Of a stretch of DNA of 64,000 nt, positions 1 through 9,034 are shown in pieces. A program made the translations under genes and the position numbers. The number at the start of each line of letters is the position of its first letter. Within the stretch, counting starts at the first letter, position 1. Origin of the DNA: Pseudomonas sp. RC10 (GTDB taxonomy: Bacteria > Pseudomonadota > Gammaproteobacteria > Pseudomonadales > Pseudomonadaceae). Under the pieces are notes generated by a model. It had not been told where the DNA came from. It was given only the letters and a program-made list of their open reading frames with translations, and did not search any database. The stretch is from NCBI RefSeq assembly GCF_038397775.1, contig NZ_CP151650.1:806001-870000 (forward strand), written 5' to 3'.

Positions 1-831
1 ACGCATGTTGCGCAGGGTAGCGATCAGCGTCGGCAGGTCGTGGCCATCGATAGGGCCGATGTAGTTCCAGCCCAGCTCTTCGAACAGGGTGCCGGGAACC
101 AGCATGCCCTTGGCGTACTCTTCGGTGCGGCGGGCGATTTCCCACGCGCCGGGCAGACGCGACAGCACTTTCTTGCTGCCTTCGCGCATGCTGGCGTAGG
201 TGCGGCTGGACAGAATCTTCGCCAGGTAATTCGACAGCCCGCCGACGTTGCGCGAGATCGACATGTCGTTGTCGTTGAGGATCACCAGCATATCGGCGTT
301 GACTTCAGGAGCGTGGTTCAACGCCTCAAAGGCCATGCCTGCCGTCAGCGCGCCGTCACCGATCACGGCGATGGCCTTGCGACCGTTGCCTTGCAGGCGA
401 TTGGCAACGGCCATGCCCAGCGCGGCGCTGATGGAGGTGCTGGAGTGACCGACGCCAAAGGTGTCGTACTCGCTTTCGCTGCGACGCGGGAAGGCGGCCA
501 CACCGCCTTTCTGGCGCAGGGTCGCCATCTGCTCGCGGCGACCGGTGAGGATCTTGTGCGGGTACGCCTGATGGCCAACGTCCCAGACCAGCCGGTCGTC
601 GGGGGTGTCGAAGACGTAGTGCAGGGCCACGGTCAGCTCAATGACGCCAAGGCCGGCACCGAAGTGCCCGCCGGTCTGGCCAACGGTGTAGAGCAGCTCC
701 AGGCGCAGTTCGTCAGCCAGGGCTTCGAGCTCGGCTTCACCTAATCGGCGCAGGCCGTCCGGCGTCGCTGCCTTGTCGAGCAGTGGCGTGGACGGGCGCT
801 CGCGGGGAATCTCTTTGAACGTCGTGGGCAT
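1..831 (-). CDS. dxs: 1-deoxy-D-xylulose-5-phosphate synthase, C-terminus beyond window
   Basis: Thiamine-diphosphate enzyme that condenses pyruvate and glyceraldehyde-3-phosphate, the first and controlling step of the MEP isoprenoid pathway in the cytosol. The first 277 residues are present; the remainder (family length about 620-640) lies off the left edge. The protein starts [14 protein letters not shown], the usual Pseudomonas start. The N-terminal ThDP domain is intact: GQTGGHFG around residues 51-58 and the GDG motif at 158-160, followed about 27 residues later by the NDN segment of the cofactor motif. It lies downstream of ispA on the same strand, separated by 226 bp holding a REP element, so it may be read with xseB-ispA or from its own start. 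Identity is clear. Confidence 0.97.
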   Translation of the reverse strand, partial: MPTTFKEIPRERPSTPLLDKAATPDGLRRLGEAELEALADELRLELLYTVGQTGGHFGAGLGVIELTVALHYVFDTPDDRLVWDVGHQAYPHKILTGRREQMATLRQKGGVAAFPRRSESEYDTFGVGHSSTSISAALGMAVANRLQGNGRKAIAVIGDGALTAGMAFEALNHAPEVNADMLVILNDNDMSISRNVGGLSNYLAKILSSRTYASMREGSKKVLSRLPGAWEIARRTEEYAKGMLVPGTLFEELGWNYIGPIDGHDLPTLIATLRNMR

Positions 832-933
832 CAGGCGAATCGTTATAAGTAAAAGAGGCGGCAGTTTACCTGATGCATCGCGAGCAGCGCACGCGAGACA
901 GCAATGCGATGCTCAAGCCGGTCAGGTTTTTCG

Positions 934-1036
934 TGTAGGAGCGCGCTTGCCCGCGATGGCGTTGTGTCAGATAGCGCCTATGTAGCAGACAGATAGCAAT
1001 CGTCGGAATGCCGCCCAGAGCAAACGCGCTCCTACA
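934..1036. repeat. REP palindrome, GCGCGCTTGCCCGCGAT type
   Basis: Imperfect inverted repeat between ispA and dxs. The left end reads TGTAGGAGCGCGCTTGCCCG and the right end GCGCTCCTACA. Same family as the elements at 46567 and 48344, but the right inner arm is more decayed. Confidence 0.8.
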
Positions 1037-1057
1037 GATTGAGCCCGGCAGTACTGA

Positions 1058-1945
1058 TCAGTTACGACGTTCGACGATATAGCGCGCCAACGCGCGCAAT
1101 GGCTCGGCGGCCGCGTCGAAAGGTCGCAGCGCCACCAGCGCCTGATCGCGGAGTTCCAGCGCGTAATGTTTGGCTTCTTCCAGGCCCAATAGCGCAGGGT
1201 AGGTCGGCTTGTCGCGAGCGATGTCGGCGCCCTGGCGCTTGCCGAGGGTCGCGGTATCGCTTTCAACGTCGAGAATGTCGTCCTGCACCTGAAACGCCAG
1301 GCCGATGGCGCGGGCGTAGATTTGCAGCGAGTCGAGTTGCACTTGGCTGGCATGACCGCTGGCCAGCGCACCGAGACGAACGCTTGCTTCGATCAGTGCC
1401 CCGGTTTTATGCCGGTGCATGATTTCCAGCGCGGTCTGGTCCAGCTTGAGTCCGACCGAGCCAAGGTCGATGGCCTGTCCGCCAACCATGCCCGCCGGGC
1501 CTGCGGCCTGGGCGAGGGTGGCGACCATTTTCAGGCGGGTCTCGGCGTCTTGCGGGGTCAGCTTGCTGTCGCTCAACACGCTGAACGCCAGGCTTTGCAG
1601 ACCGTCACCGGCGAGGATGGCACAGGCTTCGTCGAACGCCTTGTGGGTGGTCGGCAGGCCGCGACGCAGATCGTCGTCGTCCATGGCGGGCAGGTCGTCG
1701 TGCACCAGCGAATACGCGTGGATCAGCTCGACGGCGCAGGCCGCACCGTTCGCGTGTTCGGCGTTGCCACCCAGCGCTTCACAGGCTGCGTACACCAGCA
1801 GCGGGCGCACGCGCTTGCCGCCATTGGTGACGCTGTAGCGCATGGCTTCGTAGAGACGGTTCAGCTCAGGGGAGGGGGCGTTGAACAGGCTGTCCAGCGC
1901 CGCATTGACGCGTGCCTGACTGAGGGCCTGATACTCGGCAATCAT
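1058..1945 (-). CDS. ispA: (2E,6E)-farnesyl diphosphate synthase
   Basis: Trans-prenyltransferase that builds geranyl and then farnesyl diphosphate from IPP and DMAPP, feeding undecaprenyl phosphate, quinones and haem O. The 295-residue length is typical. The first aspartate-rich motif [10 protein letters not shown] is at residues 83-92 and the second, DDILD, at 222-226; KRVRP of the substrate pocket is at 44-48. The start MIAEYQ is chosen because it gives the family length and forms an ATGA overlap with the xseB stop (1942-1945). A longer reading frame runs further upstream, but that part would lie inside xseB in another frame. It sits between xseB and dxs, an order common in gammaproteobacteria. 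Confidence 0.97.
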   Translation of the reverse strand: MIAEYQALSQARVNAALDSLFNAPSPELNRLYEAMRYSVTNGGKRVRPLLVYAACEALGGNAEHANGAACAVELIHAYSLVHDDLPAMDDDDLRRGLPTTHKAFDEACAILAGDGLQSLAFSVLSDSKLTPQDAETRLKMVATLAQAAGPAGMVGGQAIDLGSVGLKLDQTALEIMHRHKTGALIEASVRLGALASGHASQVQLDSLQIYARAIGLAFQVQDDILDVESDTATLGKRQGADIARDKPTYPALLGLEEAKHYALELRDQALVALRPFDAAAEPLRALARYIVERRN

Positions 1946-2184
1946 TCTGGCTGTTCCGCGTCGAAGGGTTCCTCGGCCAGTTCGCCATCGCGTTCCAGCA
2001 ACACTTGCACCTTCTGCTCGGCTTGCGCCAGCGCGCTCTGACACTCGCGGGTCAGACGGATGCCTTGTTCGAAAGCGGTCAACGAGTCTTCCAGCGACAG
2101 CTCGCCGTTCTCCAGACGCTCAACCAGCGTTTGCAAATCCGTGAGGGACTGTTCGAAATCCAGTGCAGCTTTCTTGCGGGCCAT
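1942..2184 (-). CDS. xseB: Exodeoxyribonuclease VII small subunit
   Basis: Small subunit of the single-strand DNA exonuclease VII; several copies decorate each XseA. The 80 residues are the normal size. The conserved core [20 protein letters not shown] with [12 protein letters not shown] forms two helices at roughly residues 10-60. The acidic C-terminal tail ([10 protein letters not shown]) is typical of Pseudomonas. Its stop overlaps the ispA start by 4 bp, which implies translational coupling. xseA is not in this window. Confidence 0.95.
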   Translation of the reverse strand: MARKKAALDFEQSLTDLQTLVERLENGELSLEDSLTAFEQGIRLTRECQSALAQAEQKVQVLLERDGELAEEPFDAEQPE

Positions 2185-2419
2185 GGCGGCTATCCCGGTA
2201 GACGTTAAACCGGCGCGACACTAGCAGAGCGAGGGCATTGGGGCAAATGAGAGGTGCCGGGCGGAGGGCGTTCGGCGCCGGTCTATTGCCGCGACAATCA
2301 CGCGATATGAGCATGCCACCGAACATTGTGGGCGCCGACATTGTAGCGGTAGCAGCATGGATTGCCGGTGATGGCGTGTTTGAGATCGTCGTCGCCAGTA
2401 AGCCGTGCGCTGATACCCC

Positions 2420-2508
2420 TGTGGGAGCGAATTTATTCGCGAAGGAGCGTCCGGGCGATGGAAATGTGCCGCCTGTACCGGCTTTTCGCGAATGAATTCG
2501 CTCCCACA
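2420..2508. repeat. REP palindrome, GAATTCATTCGCGA type
   Basis: Left arm TGTGGGAGCGAATTTATTCG, right arm TTCGCGAATGAATTCGCTCC then CACA, with about 45 bp between. It is the only recognisable item in the 429-bp stretch 2185-2613 between xseB and the oxidoreductase gene. Confidence 0.85.
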
Positions 2509-2613
2509 GTGAGAGGGTGATCGTCCTGCAGCATGGCCTGCCGGTGGTGGCCTGTTTGAGGCGGCCACCGCTGAAAAACATGCTGCCACAGCGGATATCC
2601 GCCGAACGAGGGG

Positions 2614-3621
2614 TTAGAAACCTTCGAGAACGATCTTGCCCTTGGCTTTGCCGCTTTCGATCACGGCGTGGGCGCGGCGCAGGTTTTCGGCGTTGATGGT
2701 GCCGAAATGCTCGCCCAGCGTGGTTTTCAGCACGCCTTGGTCGATCAGGCTCGAAACCCGGTCAAGCAGTTCGTGCTGGGCGATCATATCTGGCGTTTCG
2801 AACAACGAGCGGGTGAACATCAACTCCCAGTGCAAGGACAGCGCTTTGCGCTTCATCGGCATCACATCGAGGGCTTTCGGGTCGTCAATCAGCGCCAGTT
2901 TCCCCTGCGGGCGCAGTGCCTCGATCAGTTGCGGAAAGTAACTGTCAGTGTGGGTGAGGCTTGCGACATGGCTGACCTGGCCCACGCCGATTTTCTCCAG
3001 TTGCGCCACCAGCGGCTGGCTGTGATCAATCACATGATGGGCGCCGAGGTCTTTGACCCATTCCTGGGTTTCCGGGCGCGACGCGGTACCGATCACGGTC
3101 AATTTGGTCAATTGACGCGCCAGTTGCACAAGGATCGAACCCACACCGCCGCCCGCGCCGATGATCAACAGACTGTCGCCTTCGCCCCCGCCTTCCTGAA
3201 CACCAAGACGGTCGAACAGCAGTTCCCACGCGGTGATCGACGTCAGCGGCAGTGCGGCGGCGTGTGCGTTGTCGATACTTTTCGGTTTGCGACCGACGAT
3301 GCGCTCGTCCACCAAATGGAATTCGCTGTAGTTGCCGGGCCGGGCGATGGAGCCCGCGTAGAACACTTCGTCACCTGCCTTGAACAGCGTGACGTCGCTG
3401 CCGGTTTCCCGCACGACGCCAACGGCATCCCAGCCGACGACTTTCGGTTCGGTGGTCGCCGAACCTGCGCGGACTTTGGTGTCCACCGGATTCACGGACA
3501 GGGCGCGGACTTCCACTAGCAGGTCCCGTGGGCCGGGGACAGGTTTAGGCAGGTCCATGTCCATCAGCGATTTCGGGTCTTCGATGGGCAGGCCGTGTTG
3601 GGTAAAGGCGATGGCTTTCAT
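2614..3621 (-). CDS. Zinc-type alcohol dehydrogenase-like / quinone oxidoreductase family protein
   Basis: Medium-chain dehydrogenase/reductase of 335 residues, related to NADPH:quinone oxidoreductases (COG0604). The N-terminal GroES-like domain (about 1-125) includes the family segment ALSVNPVDTKVRAG. The Rossmann domain (about 130-300) carries the nucleotide-binding loop IIGAGGGVGSILVQLA near 153-168. I see no structural-zinc cysteine cluster, which fits the zinc-free quinone reductase branch despite the usual database name. It is divergent from the LysR gene starting at 3736, a common arrangement in which the regulator controls the reductase in response to electrophiles or quinones; that role is inferred. 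The physiological substrate cannot be read from the sequence. Confidence 0.88.
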   Translation of the reverse strand: MKAIAFTQHGLPIEDPKSLMDMDLPKPVPGPRDLLVEVRALSVNPVDTKVRAGSATTEPKVVGWDAVGVVRETGSDVTLFKAGDEVFYAGSIARPGNYSEFHLVDERIVGRKPKSIDNAHAAALPLTSITAWELLFDRLGVQEGGGEGDSLLIIGAGGGVGSILVQLARQLTKLTVIGTASRPETQEWVKDLGAHHVIDHSQPLVAQLEKIGVGQVSHVASLTHTDSYFPQLIEALRPQGKLALIDDPKALDVMPMKRKALSLHWELMFTRSLFETPDMIAQHELLDRVSSLIDQGVLKTTLGEHFGTINAENLRRAHAVIESGKAKGKIVLEGF

Positions 3622-3702
3622 GGCGGTCTCTTTATGAATGCAAATGAATGTTCAGGTCGATGGGCGCATCTTGTTCTTCTCTACCGAAAAGAAAAACCGG
3701 CA

Positions 3703-3732
3703 CACTCCACCAACACTTTCACAGCTGGAGTG
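3703..3732. promoter_or_regulatory. Inverted repeat over the LysR ribosome binding site
   Basis: CACTCCA (3703-3709) and TGGAGTG (3726-3732) are perfect 7-bp arms with a 16-nt spacer. The right arm contains the GGAG Shine-Dalgarno of the LysR gene starting at 3736, so an mRNA hairpin could hide it. It might equally be a protein-binding dyad. Function is inferred. Confidence 0.3.
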
Positions 3733-3735
3733 AAA

Positions 3736-4641
3736 ATGATCCGCATCGACGATCTGACGCTGTTCGTTCGAACTGCCGCGCTGGGCAGTTTTTCAAACGC
3801 GGCACGGGAGGTTGACCTGCTGCCAGGGCAAGTGGCCGCGGCGATCAAACGCCTGGAACGCGAATTGGACATTCGCCTGTTCGCCCGTTCGACCCGCAGC
3901 CTGCGCCTCACGGCAGAGGGCGAGCAATACCTGCCGACAGCGCGAGCGGTGCTCGATGCGTTGAAAGAAGGGCGCGAAAAACTTCGCCGCGAAAGCGCCG
4001 AGCTGCAGGGCACGCTGCAAGTGTCCATGCCGTCGGATTTGGGGCGCAATGTGATGCTGGAATGGCTGACCGGGTTTCGTCGGCAGCATCCTTCGTTGAA
4101 CCTGCGCCTCTTCGTCTCCGATCAAGTGGCCGATATTTTCCGCGATCCAGTGGACGTGGCGATTCGCAGCGGCGTGATCGAAGACGCCAATTACATCGCG
4201 CTGCCGCTGGCCCCCTGGAATCGCCGCGTATTGGTGGCCTCCCCCGATTATCTGGCGCGCAAGGGGCGGCCTGCGGCGTCCGATGATCTGCTGCAGCACG
4301 ACTGCCTGCTGTACATCATTCATGGCCGGGTTTATGACAAATGGCCGGTGGGCGGGCGGGTGTTCACGGTCGCGGGGCCGCTGCTGACCGACGATGCCGA
4401 TCTGGTTCGTCGTTGGGCGGTGGCGGGCGAGGGCATCGCTTATAAATCGTGGGTCGATGTGCGCGAGGATGTGCTGGCGGGAAGATTGGAGCTGCTGCTG
4501 CCGGATTACCATGGCGAACTGGCGCCGCTGAATTTCGTTTATCCCCATCGTCAGCAATATTCTCCGGCAGTGCAGCAGCTGTATTCGATGTTGAAGAGCC
4601 GGTTTGCGGAGTCTGAAAGCGGGTTGCCGACGTTGTTGTAA
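3736..4641 (+). CDS. LysR-family transcriptional regulator (divergent from the oxidoreductase)
   Basis: 301-residue LTTR. The winged HTH is at about residues 2-62 (SFSNAAREVDLLPGQVAAAIKRLE as the HTH core, then LFARSTRSLRLTAEG). The effector domain contains DPVDVAIRSG, typical of the GcvA/YafC-like subgroup whose members often sit beside oxidoreductases. The start MIRIDDLTLF is preceded by GGAG with 5-nt spacing; an in-frame upstream start at 3595 would lie inside the divergent oxidoreductase gene and is less likely. It probably controls that gene from the 114-bp shared intergenic region. The effector is unknown. Confidence 0.9.
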   Translation: MIRIDDLTLFVRTAALGSFSNAAREVDLLPGQVAAAIKRLERELDIRLFARSTRSLRLTAEGEQYLPTARAVLDALKEGREKLRRESAELQGTLQVSMPSDLGRNVMLEWLTGFRRQHPSLNLRLFVSDQVADIFRDPVDVAIRSGVIEDANYIALPLAPWNRRVLVASPDYLARKGRPAASDDLLQHDCLLYIIHGRVYDKWPVGGRVFTVAGPLLTDDADLVRRWAVAGEGIAYKSWVDVREDVLAGRLELLLPDYHGELAPLNFVYPHRQQYSPAVQQLYSMLKSRFAESESGLPTLL

Positions 4642-4681
4642 GCGCAGTGCACATCTTGTCACTGGGCAAACACGGACTTCC

Positions 4682-4769
4682 TGTAGGAGCGAATTCATTC
4701 GCGAAAGGGTGTCCTGGCAACACGTCCTCGTCGTTTGGTCCACCTTTCACGAATGCATTCGATCCCACA
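4682..4769. repeat. REP palindrome, GAATTCATTCGCGA type
   Basis: Left arm TGTAGGAGCGAATTCATTCG, right arm CACGAATGCATTCGATCCCA then CA. The right arm has point changes relative to its relatives. It lies between the convergent LysR and dehydratase genes. Confidence 0.8.
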
Positions 4770-4809
4770 GGTTTTGCCTTTCCACGCGATCAGGGTGTCA
4801 GCGAGCAGG

Positions 4810-6594
4810 TCAATGGGAATGCCGTGGCTCGCCGCTTCTGGCAATCACCCTCAAGTGCAACGTCGCGGGTTCCAGACACCCCCCTGTCGACAGTTGCCCC
4901 ACCAACTGGCGATACAGCTCCTGCCACGGCGTTTGGGACGCAGGCATTTTCGGTTCGAAATGCGCGCGGCGCTCGGCCATTTCTTCGTCGCTGACCAACA
5001 CATTCACGCTGCGGTTGTTCAAGTCCACCCGCAGCCGGTCATTGGTTTTCAACAGCGCCAAGCCGCCGCCCACCGCTGCTTCAGGCGACATGTTCAGGAT
5101 GGAAGGGCTGGCCGAAGTGCCGCTCTGGCGGCCATCTCCCAGGCACGGCAAGGAGTCGATGCCGCGCTTGATCAGTTCGGCGGGAGGGGCCATGTTCACC
5201 ACCTCGGCACTCCCCGGATAGCCCACGGTGCCTGCGCCACGAATCACCAGAATGCAGCGCTCATCGATTTCAAGCGCCGGGTCATTGATGCGCTCGTGGT
5301 AGTCCTCTGGCCCTTCGAAGACGATGGCGCGCGCGTCGAAGCTGTTCTCTGCGCCCGGCTCGGACAGATACGTCTTGCGAAACGCTTCGCCGACCACCGA
5401 CATCTTCATGATCGCGCTGTCGAAGAAATTGCCGCTCAACACGATGAACCCCGCACGGTGCTTGAGTGGATCGTCGTAGGGGCGAATCACGTCGGCGTCG
5501 TGGGCGAGGGTGTTACGCACGATCTCGCCAATGGTTTTGCCCGACACCGAACCACAGTCCTCATGCAGTTTTCCGGCTTTTTGCAGTTCGTGCATCACTG
5601 CCGGTACGCCGCCTGCGCGATGGAAGCCCTCGCCGAGGTATTTCCCCGCCGGCATGCAGTTCACCAATAGCGGAATGTCCTCACCGATGCGCTGCCAGTC
5701 ATCCAGACTCAATTCGACCCCCATGTGGCGAGCGATGGCGATCAGGTGCGGCGGGCAGTTGCTCGATGCGCCCAGCGCTGAGGCCACGGCAATCGCGTTT
5801 TCAAAAGCTTCACGGGTCATGATCTGCGAAGGCCGCACGTCTTCACGCACCAGGTCGCAGATGCGTTTGCCTGTGAGGTACGCCATCTGGCCCCGCTCGC
5901 GATAAGGAGCCGGAATGCTCGCGCAGCCGGGCAACGACATGCCCAGCGCTTCGGCCAGCGCGTTCATCGACAGCGCCGTGCCCATGGTGTTGCAGTGACC
6001 CACCGATGGCGACGCGGCGGTGGTCATTTCCATGAAACCTTCGTAGTTGATCTCGCCCGCCGACAACAAATTGCGCGCATGCCAAAGCACGGTGCCAGAG
6101 CCGATCAGCTCGCCCTTGTGACGGCCATCGAGCATGGGTCCGCCAGACAAGACGATTGCCGGGAGGTCAGTGGTGGCGGCGGCCATCAGGCAGGCCGGGG
6201 TGGTTTTGTCGCAGCCGGTGGTCAGCACGACCCCGTCCAGCGGATAGCCATGGAGGATTTCAACAAGGCCTAAATACGCAAGATTGCGGTCCAGCGCTGC
6301 CGTGGGGCGGCGGGTCTGTTCGGCCATTGGGTGCACCGGGAATTCCATCGGGATACCGCCCGCGTCTCGAATCCCCGCCTTCACCCGTTGCGCGAGTTCC
6401 AGATGATGACGATTGCAAGGGGCCAGATCACTGCCGGTTTGTGCGATGCCAATGATGGGGCGTCCAGATTGCAGTTCTTCCCGGGTCAAACCGTAATTCA
6501 TGTAACGCTCGACGTAGAGCGCCGTCATGTCGGCGTGGGAGGGGTCATCGAACCATTGCTGGCTGCGCAGGGGGCGTTTGGGTGATTCGGACAT
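4810..6594 (-). CDS. IlvD/Edd-family sugar-acid dehydratase, XylD-like (D-xylonate / L-arabonate dehydratase)
   Basis: Fe-S dehydratase that removes water from an aldonic acid to give the 2-keto-3-deoxy acid. At 594 residues it matches, from memory, the Caulobacter xylonate dehydratase XylD almost block for block, including IGIAQTGSD near 48-56, the C-terminal LDTGG-like segment (here LSTGG) and the RHxH tail. The three cluster cysteines are at C60 (LAPC), C128 (TTGCDKTTPA) and C201 (GHCNTMGTA), with D129 and K130 as likely Mg ligands; these positions agree with the arabonate/xylonate dehydratase group rather than IlvD or Edd. The MSESPKRP start is used; an upstream ATG adds 13 unconserved residues. 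It follows the xylX-like gene by 66 bp, almost certainly in one transcript. Whether it prefers xylonate, arabonate or another C5/C6 acid cannot be told. Confidence 0.87.
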   Translation of the reverse strand: MSESPKRPLRSQQWFDDPSHADMTALYVERYMNYGLTREELQSGRPIIGIAQTGSDLAPCNRHHLELAQRVKAGIRDAGGIPMEFPVHPMAEQTRRPTAALDRNLAYLGLVEILHGYPLDGVVLTTGCDKTTPACLMAAATTDLPAIVLSGGPMLDGRHKGELIGSGTVLWHARNLLSAGEINYEGFMEMTTAASPSVGHCNTMGTALSMNALAEALGMSLPGCASIPAPYRERGQMAYLTGKRICDLVREDVRPSQIMTREAFENAIAVASALGASSNCPPHLIAIARHMGVELSLDDWQRIGEDIPLLVNCMPAGKYLGEGFHRAGGVPAVMHELQKAGKLHEDCGSVSGKTIGEIVRNTLAHDADVIRPYDDPLKHRAGFIVLSGNFFDSAIMKMSVVGEAFRKTYLSEPGAENSFDARAIVFEGPEDYHERINDPALEIDERCILVIRGAGTVGYPGSAEVVNMAPPAELIKRGIDSLPCLGDGRQSGTSASPSILNMSPEAAVGGGLALLKTNDRLRVDLNNRSVNVLVSDEEMAERRAHFEPKMPASQTPWQELYRQLVGQLSTGGCLEPATLHLRVIARSGEPRHSH

Positions 6595-6660
6595 GGTTCG
6601 GGCTTCTCTTGTCATTGGAATATCTGGCAACACGACTACAGCATGACGTCAGCGCGCGAA

Positions 6661-7842
6661 TTAACGCGACAGTAATCCCCGCGCCGCCAGGTTGTGAAAC
6701 AGCGCGCCGACCCCGAACGTCCACGGTGTTGCGTGGCTGCTGTGGGTGACTTCGTTATGCAGGCCGCCGAGCAACCGGCTGCTGATGCTGACCTGATCCA
6801 ACAATTTGTGGGTAAAACCGCTGCCGACGGTATCCCGGTCTTCGGTCGGGGCGAACAGGGTGCCGAGAAACAGCAGGAAACCGTCCGGGTACTGGTGATT
6901 CGCGTTGAGGGTCTGGGCCGCGATGTCTTCCGGGTCGCGGCTGATCTGCGACATGGAACTGGAGCCCTTGAGAACGTAGCCGTCTTCACCTTTGACGCGC
7001 AGGTCGACCACGCAATGGCGCACGTCGTCCATCGAAAACGTCTCGTCGAACAATCGAATGAACGGGCCGATCGCGCAGGACGCGTTGTTGTCCTTGGCTT
7101 TGCTGAGCAGCAATGCGCTGCGACCTTCGAAGTCACGCAAATTGACGTCGTTGCCGAGGGTTGCGCCATGAATCTGCCCGCGACTGTTCACCGCCAGCAC
7201 CACTTCAGGCTCTGGATTGTTCCATTCCGATTTCGGATGAATGCCGATTTGGCTGCCGCTGGCCACGGATGCCAATACGGGCGCTTTCGTGAAAATCTCG
7301 GCATCAGGGCCGATGCCGACCTCTAGGTATTGCGACCACATTTTCTGCTCGATCAGCAGTGCTTTGAGGGTTTTTGCCTGATCGGAGCCTGGCCTGATGT
7401 TGCGCAAGTTATCGCCGATGGCGCCTTGCACGATTGCCCGTACGCTTTCGGCCTTGGCCGGGTCGCCCGCAGCCTGCTCTTCAATGACGCGCTCAATCAT
7501 GCTGGCGGCGAACGTCACACCCGCGGCCTTGATCACCTGCAAGTCGGCGGGTGCCAGCAGAAAGGCTTTGTCGAGGTCAGGGGTGGCGGTGGAATTGGCG
7601 AGCAGGTCTTCGAGGCTGGCAATCAACGTGCCTTGGGTTTCGCGCACCGCCTGGAGGGGGGATTGTGCCTCTAACAACTCGCTCAACGTGGCGAAGCGTT
7701 TGGACAGATCGAATACCCCGTCACTGCGCAAAACCACGGGTGAGGGTCCGCTGACCTTGCCGGGCACCCAGGCCCGACCAATCAATGTGCCGCTGAGGCC
7801 ATCCGCAGGCAGCGTGTTCTCGGGAGTCAGTTGAATAGGCAT
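6661..7842 (-). CDS. Fumarylacetoacetate-hydrolase-fold protein, XylX-like 2-keto-3-deoxy-pentonate dehydratase
   Basis: 393 residues. The C-terminal FAH domain is very close, from memory, to Caulobacter XylX, which dehydrates 2-keto-3-deoxy-D-xylonate to 2,5-dioxopentanoate (alpha-ketoglutarate semialdehyde). Shared blocks include VTFAASMIERVIEEQA, SQYLEVGIGPDAEIFTKAP, WNNPEPEVVLAV (a metal-ligand region), LGNDVNLRDFEGRSALLLSK, KDNNASCAIGPF and HQYPDGFLLFLGT. GAGGA precedes the ATG at good spacing. It is the first gene of the operon that continues into the xylD-like gene, and it is divergent from a LysR gene. Together the pair performs the two central steps of the Weimberg route; no semialdehyde dehydrogenase is adjacent. 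Substrate stereochemistry is uncertain. Confidence 0.87.
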   Translation of the reverse strand: MPIQLTPENTLPADGLSGTLIGRAWVPGKVSGPSPVVLRSDGVFDLSKRFATLSELLEAQSPLQAVRETQGTLIASLEDLLANSTATPDLDKAFLLAPADLQVIKAAGVTFAASMIERVIEEQAAGDPAKAESVRAIVQGAIGDNLRNIRPGSDQAKTLKALLIEQKMWSQYLEVGIGPDAEIFTKAPVLASVASGSQIGIHPKSEWNNPEPEVVLAVNSRGQIHGATLGNDVNLRDFEGRSALLLSKAKDNNASCAIGPFIRLFDETFSMDDVRHCVVDLRVKGEDGYVLKGSSSMSQISRDPEDIAAQTLNANHQYPDGFLLFLGTLFAPTEDRDTVGSGFTHKLLDQVSISSRLLGGLHNEVTHSSHATPWTFGVGALFHNLAARGLLSR

Positions 7843-7924
7843 GGCAGTCCTCGAAGGTTCTTGTGCTTTTGCTCCCGACCCTAATCAGCGACGGCGATAA
7901 ACTCCAATGACATCTGCTCAATTA

Positions 7925-7945
7925 TCGATAACACTGGGTTATCGA
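7925..7945. promoter_or_regulatory. LysR-type box, copy 1 (xylX-like / LysR intergenic)
   Basis: TCGATAACA-CTG-GGTTATCGA: 9-bp arms with one mismatch around a 3-bp centre, containing the LTTR signature T-N11-A (T7929, A7941). It lies 18 bp before the LysR start and about 80 bp before the divergent xylX-like start, as expected for autorepression and operon control. A second copy occurs at 8904-8924. Confidence 0.75.
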
Positions 7946-7962
7946 AAATTGAGGTTGCTCCC

Positions 7963-8910
7963 ATGTCCGATCTGTCCTTTCAGACAGTCTGTAACTGGCT
8001 CAAATTCAAGCATCTGGTGTTGATTGACACCTTGGCGCGGACCCGTAACATGCACGCCGCCGCCTTGCACATGAACCTCAGCCAACCTGCCGTCAGCAAG
8101 ATGCTCCGTGAAATCGAGCGGTTGCTGGGATTCGACCTCTTCGAGCGCCTGCCGCGCAACATGCCGCCCACTGCGTTGGGTGAACACGTCGTGCGTTACG
8201 CGCAAATTGCGTTGAATGACGCGAACAAGTTCGTTGACCAGATCAGCAGCCTGCGCGAAGGCGGTCACGGGTTTTTGAAGGTGGGCGCGATCTTCGCTGC
8301 CACCGCCGTCGTGCTGCCCAGCGCTATCGTGCAGTTGAAGCAGCGCTGGCCTTTGCTCTCAATCGAGATCGTGGAACAGACCAGCGATCACCTGATGGAA
8401 ATGCTCGACGACAAAAAGCTCGACCTCGCTGTGGCCCGATACACCCATGAGAATCAGCAGCAGGTGTACGATTTTCAGGCGTTGGCGCCCGAGCCCTTCT
8501 GCATGGTCGTCAACAGTCAGCATCCGCTGAACGCATTGAAAGAAACGCCACTTGAGGAATTGGGAAACTGGCCCTGGATTCTCTACCCGGTGGGCACGCC
8601 GATCCGGGCGCGAATGGAGCAGGCCTTTGCCAAGGCGGGTATCGCGCTGCCGAGAAACACCATCGACACCATTTCGATGCAGACCTTCCTTCAAGTGCTG
8701 CAGTCGGGACCGATGATCGCCATGTTGCCAGCGCCGATGGCTCAGCCCCATCTGGAAAGCGGCCTGCTGAAGGTGCTCAACACTCCTTTGAAGCTGGCGC
8801 CCCAGGACTACGGAATCCTGACCCGCAAAGGTGAACCGCTGCTCGGCGCTGCGTCAGAGTTTGCTGAAATCCTGCTGGCGCATACGGAGAATGCTCGCGT
8901 GAGTCGATAA
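7963..8910 (+). CDS. LysR-family regulator of the sugar-acid operon
   Basis: 315-residue LTTR. The HTH is at about residues 22-80 (MHAAALHMNLSQPAVSKMLR, then LFERLPRNM), followed by a substrate-binding domain. The N-terminus has the longer WLKFKHLVLIDTLA lead seen in the GbpR/galactose-binding-regulator-like group, members of which control sugar and sugar-acid genes. It is divergent from the xylX-like/xylD-like operon and is followed by an MFS carrier; boxes of the same sequence stand on both sides, so it likely controls both units and itself. The inducer is probably a pentonate or its keto-deoxy product; this is inferred. Confidence 0.9.
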   Translation: MSDLSFQTVCNWLKFKHLVLIDTLARTRNMHAAALHMNLSQPAVSKMLREIERLLGFDLFERLPRNMPPTALGEHVVRYAQIALNDANKFVDQISSLREGGHGFLKVGAIFAATAVVLPSAIVQLKQRWPLLSIEIVEQTSDHLMEMLDDKKLDLAVARYTHENQQQVYDFQALAPEPFCMVVNSQHPLNALKETPLEELGNWPWILYPVGTPIRARMEQAFAKAGIALPRNTIDTISMQTFLQVLQSGPMIAMLPAPMAQPHLESGLLKVLNTPLKLAPQDYGILTRKGEPLLGAASEFAEILLAHTENARVSR

Positions 8911-8924
8911 CCTCGGGTTATCGA
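8904..8924. promoter_or_regulatory. LysR-type box, copy 2 (upstream of MFS carrier)
   Basis: TCGATAACC-TCG-GGTTATCGA: perfect 9-bp arms around 3 bp, with T-N11-A (T8908, A8920). It overlaps the stop codon of the LysR gene and lies 110 bp before the MFS start. It differs from copy 1 only at the last base of the left arm and in the centre. Confidence 0.75.
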
Positions 8925-9034
8925 TCAATGGAAACATCTCATTATTCTTCATCTGTCGGTTGTCAGTACCATCCGCTCGTGTCTTGACCCCCATAACAAC
9001 AATACAGGCGCGTTCAGTGCCTGGAGGTCCCACC

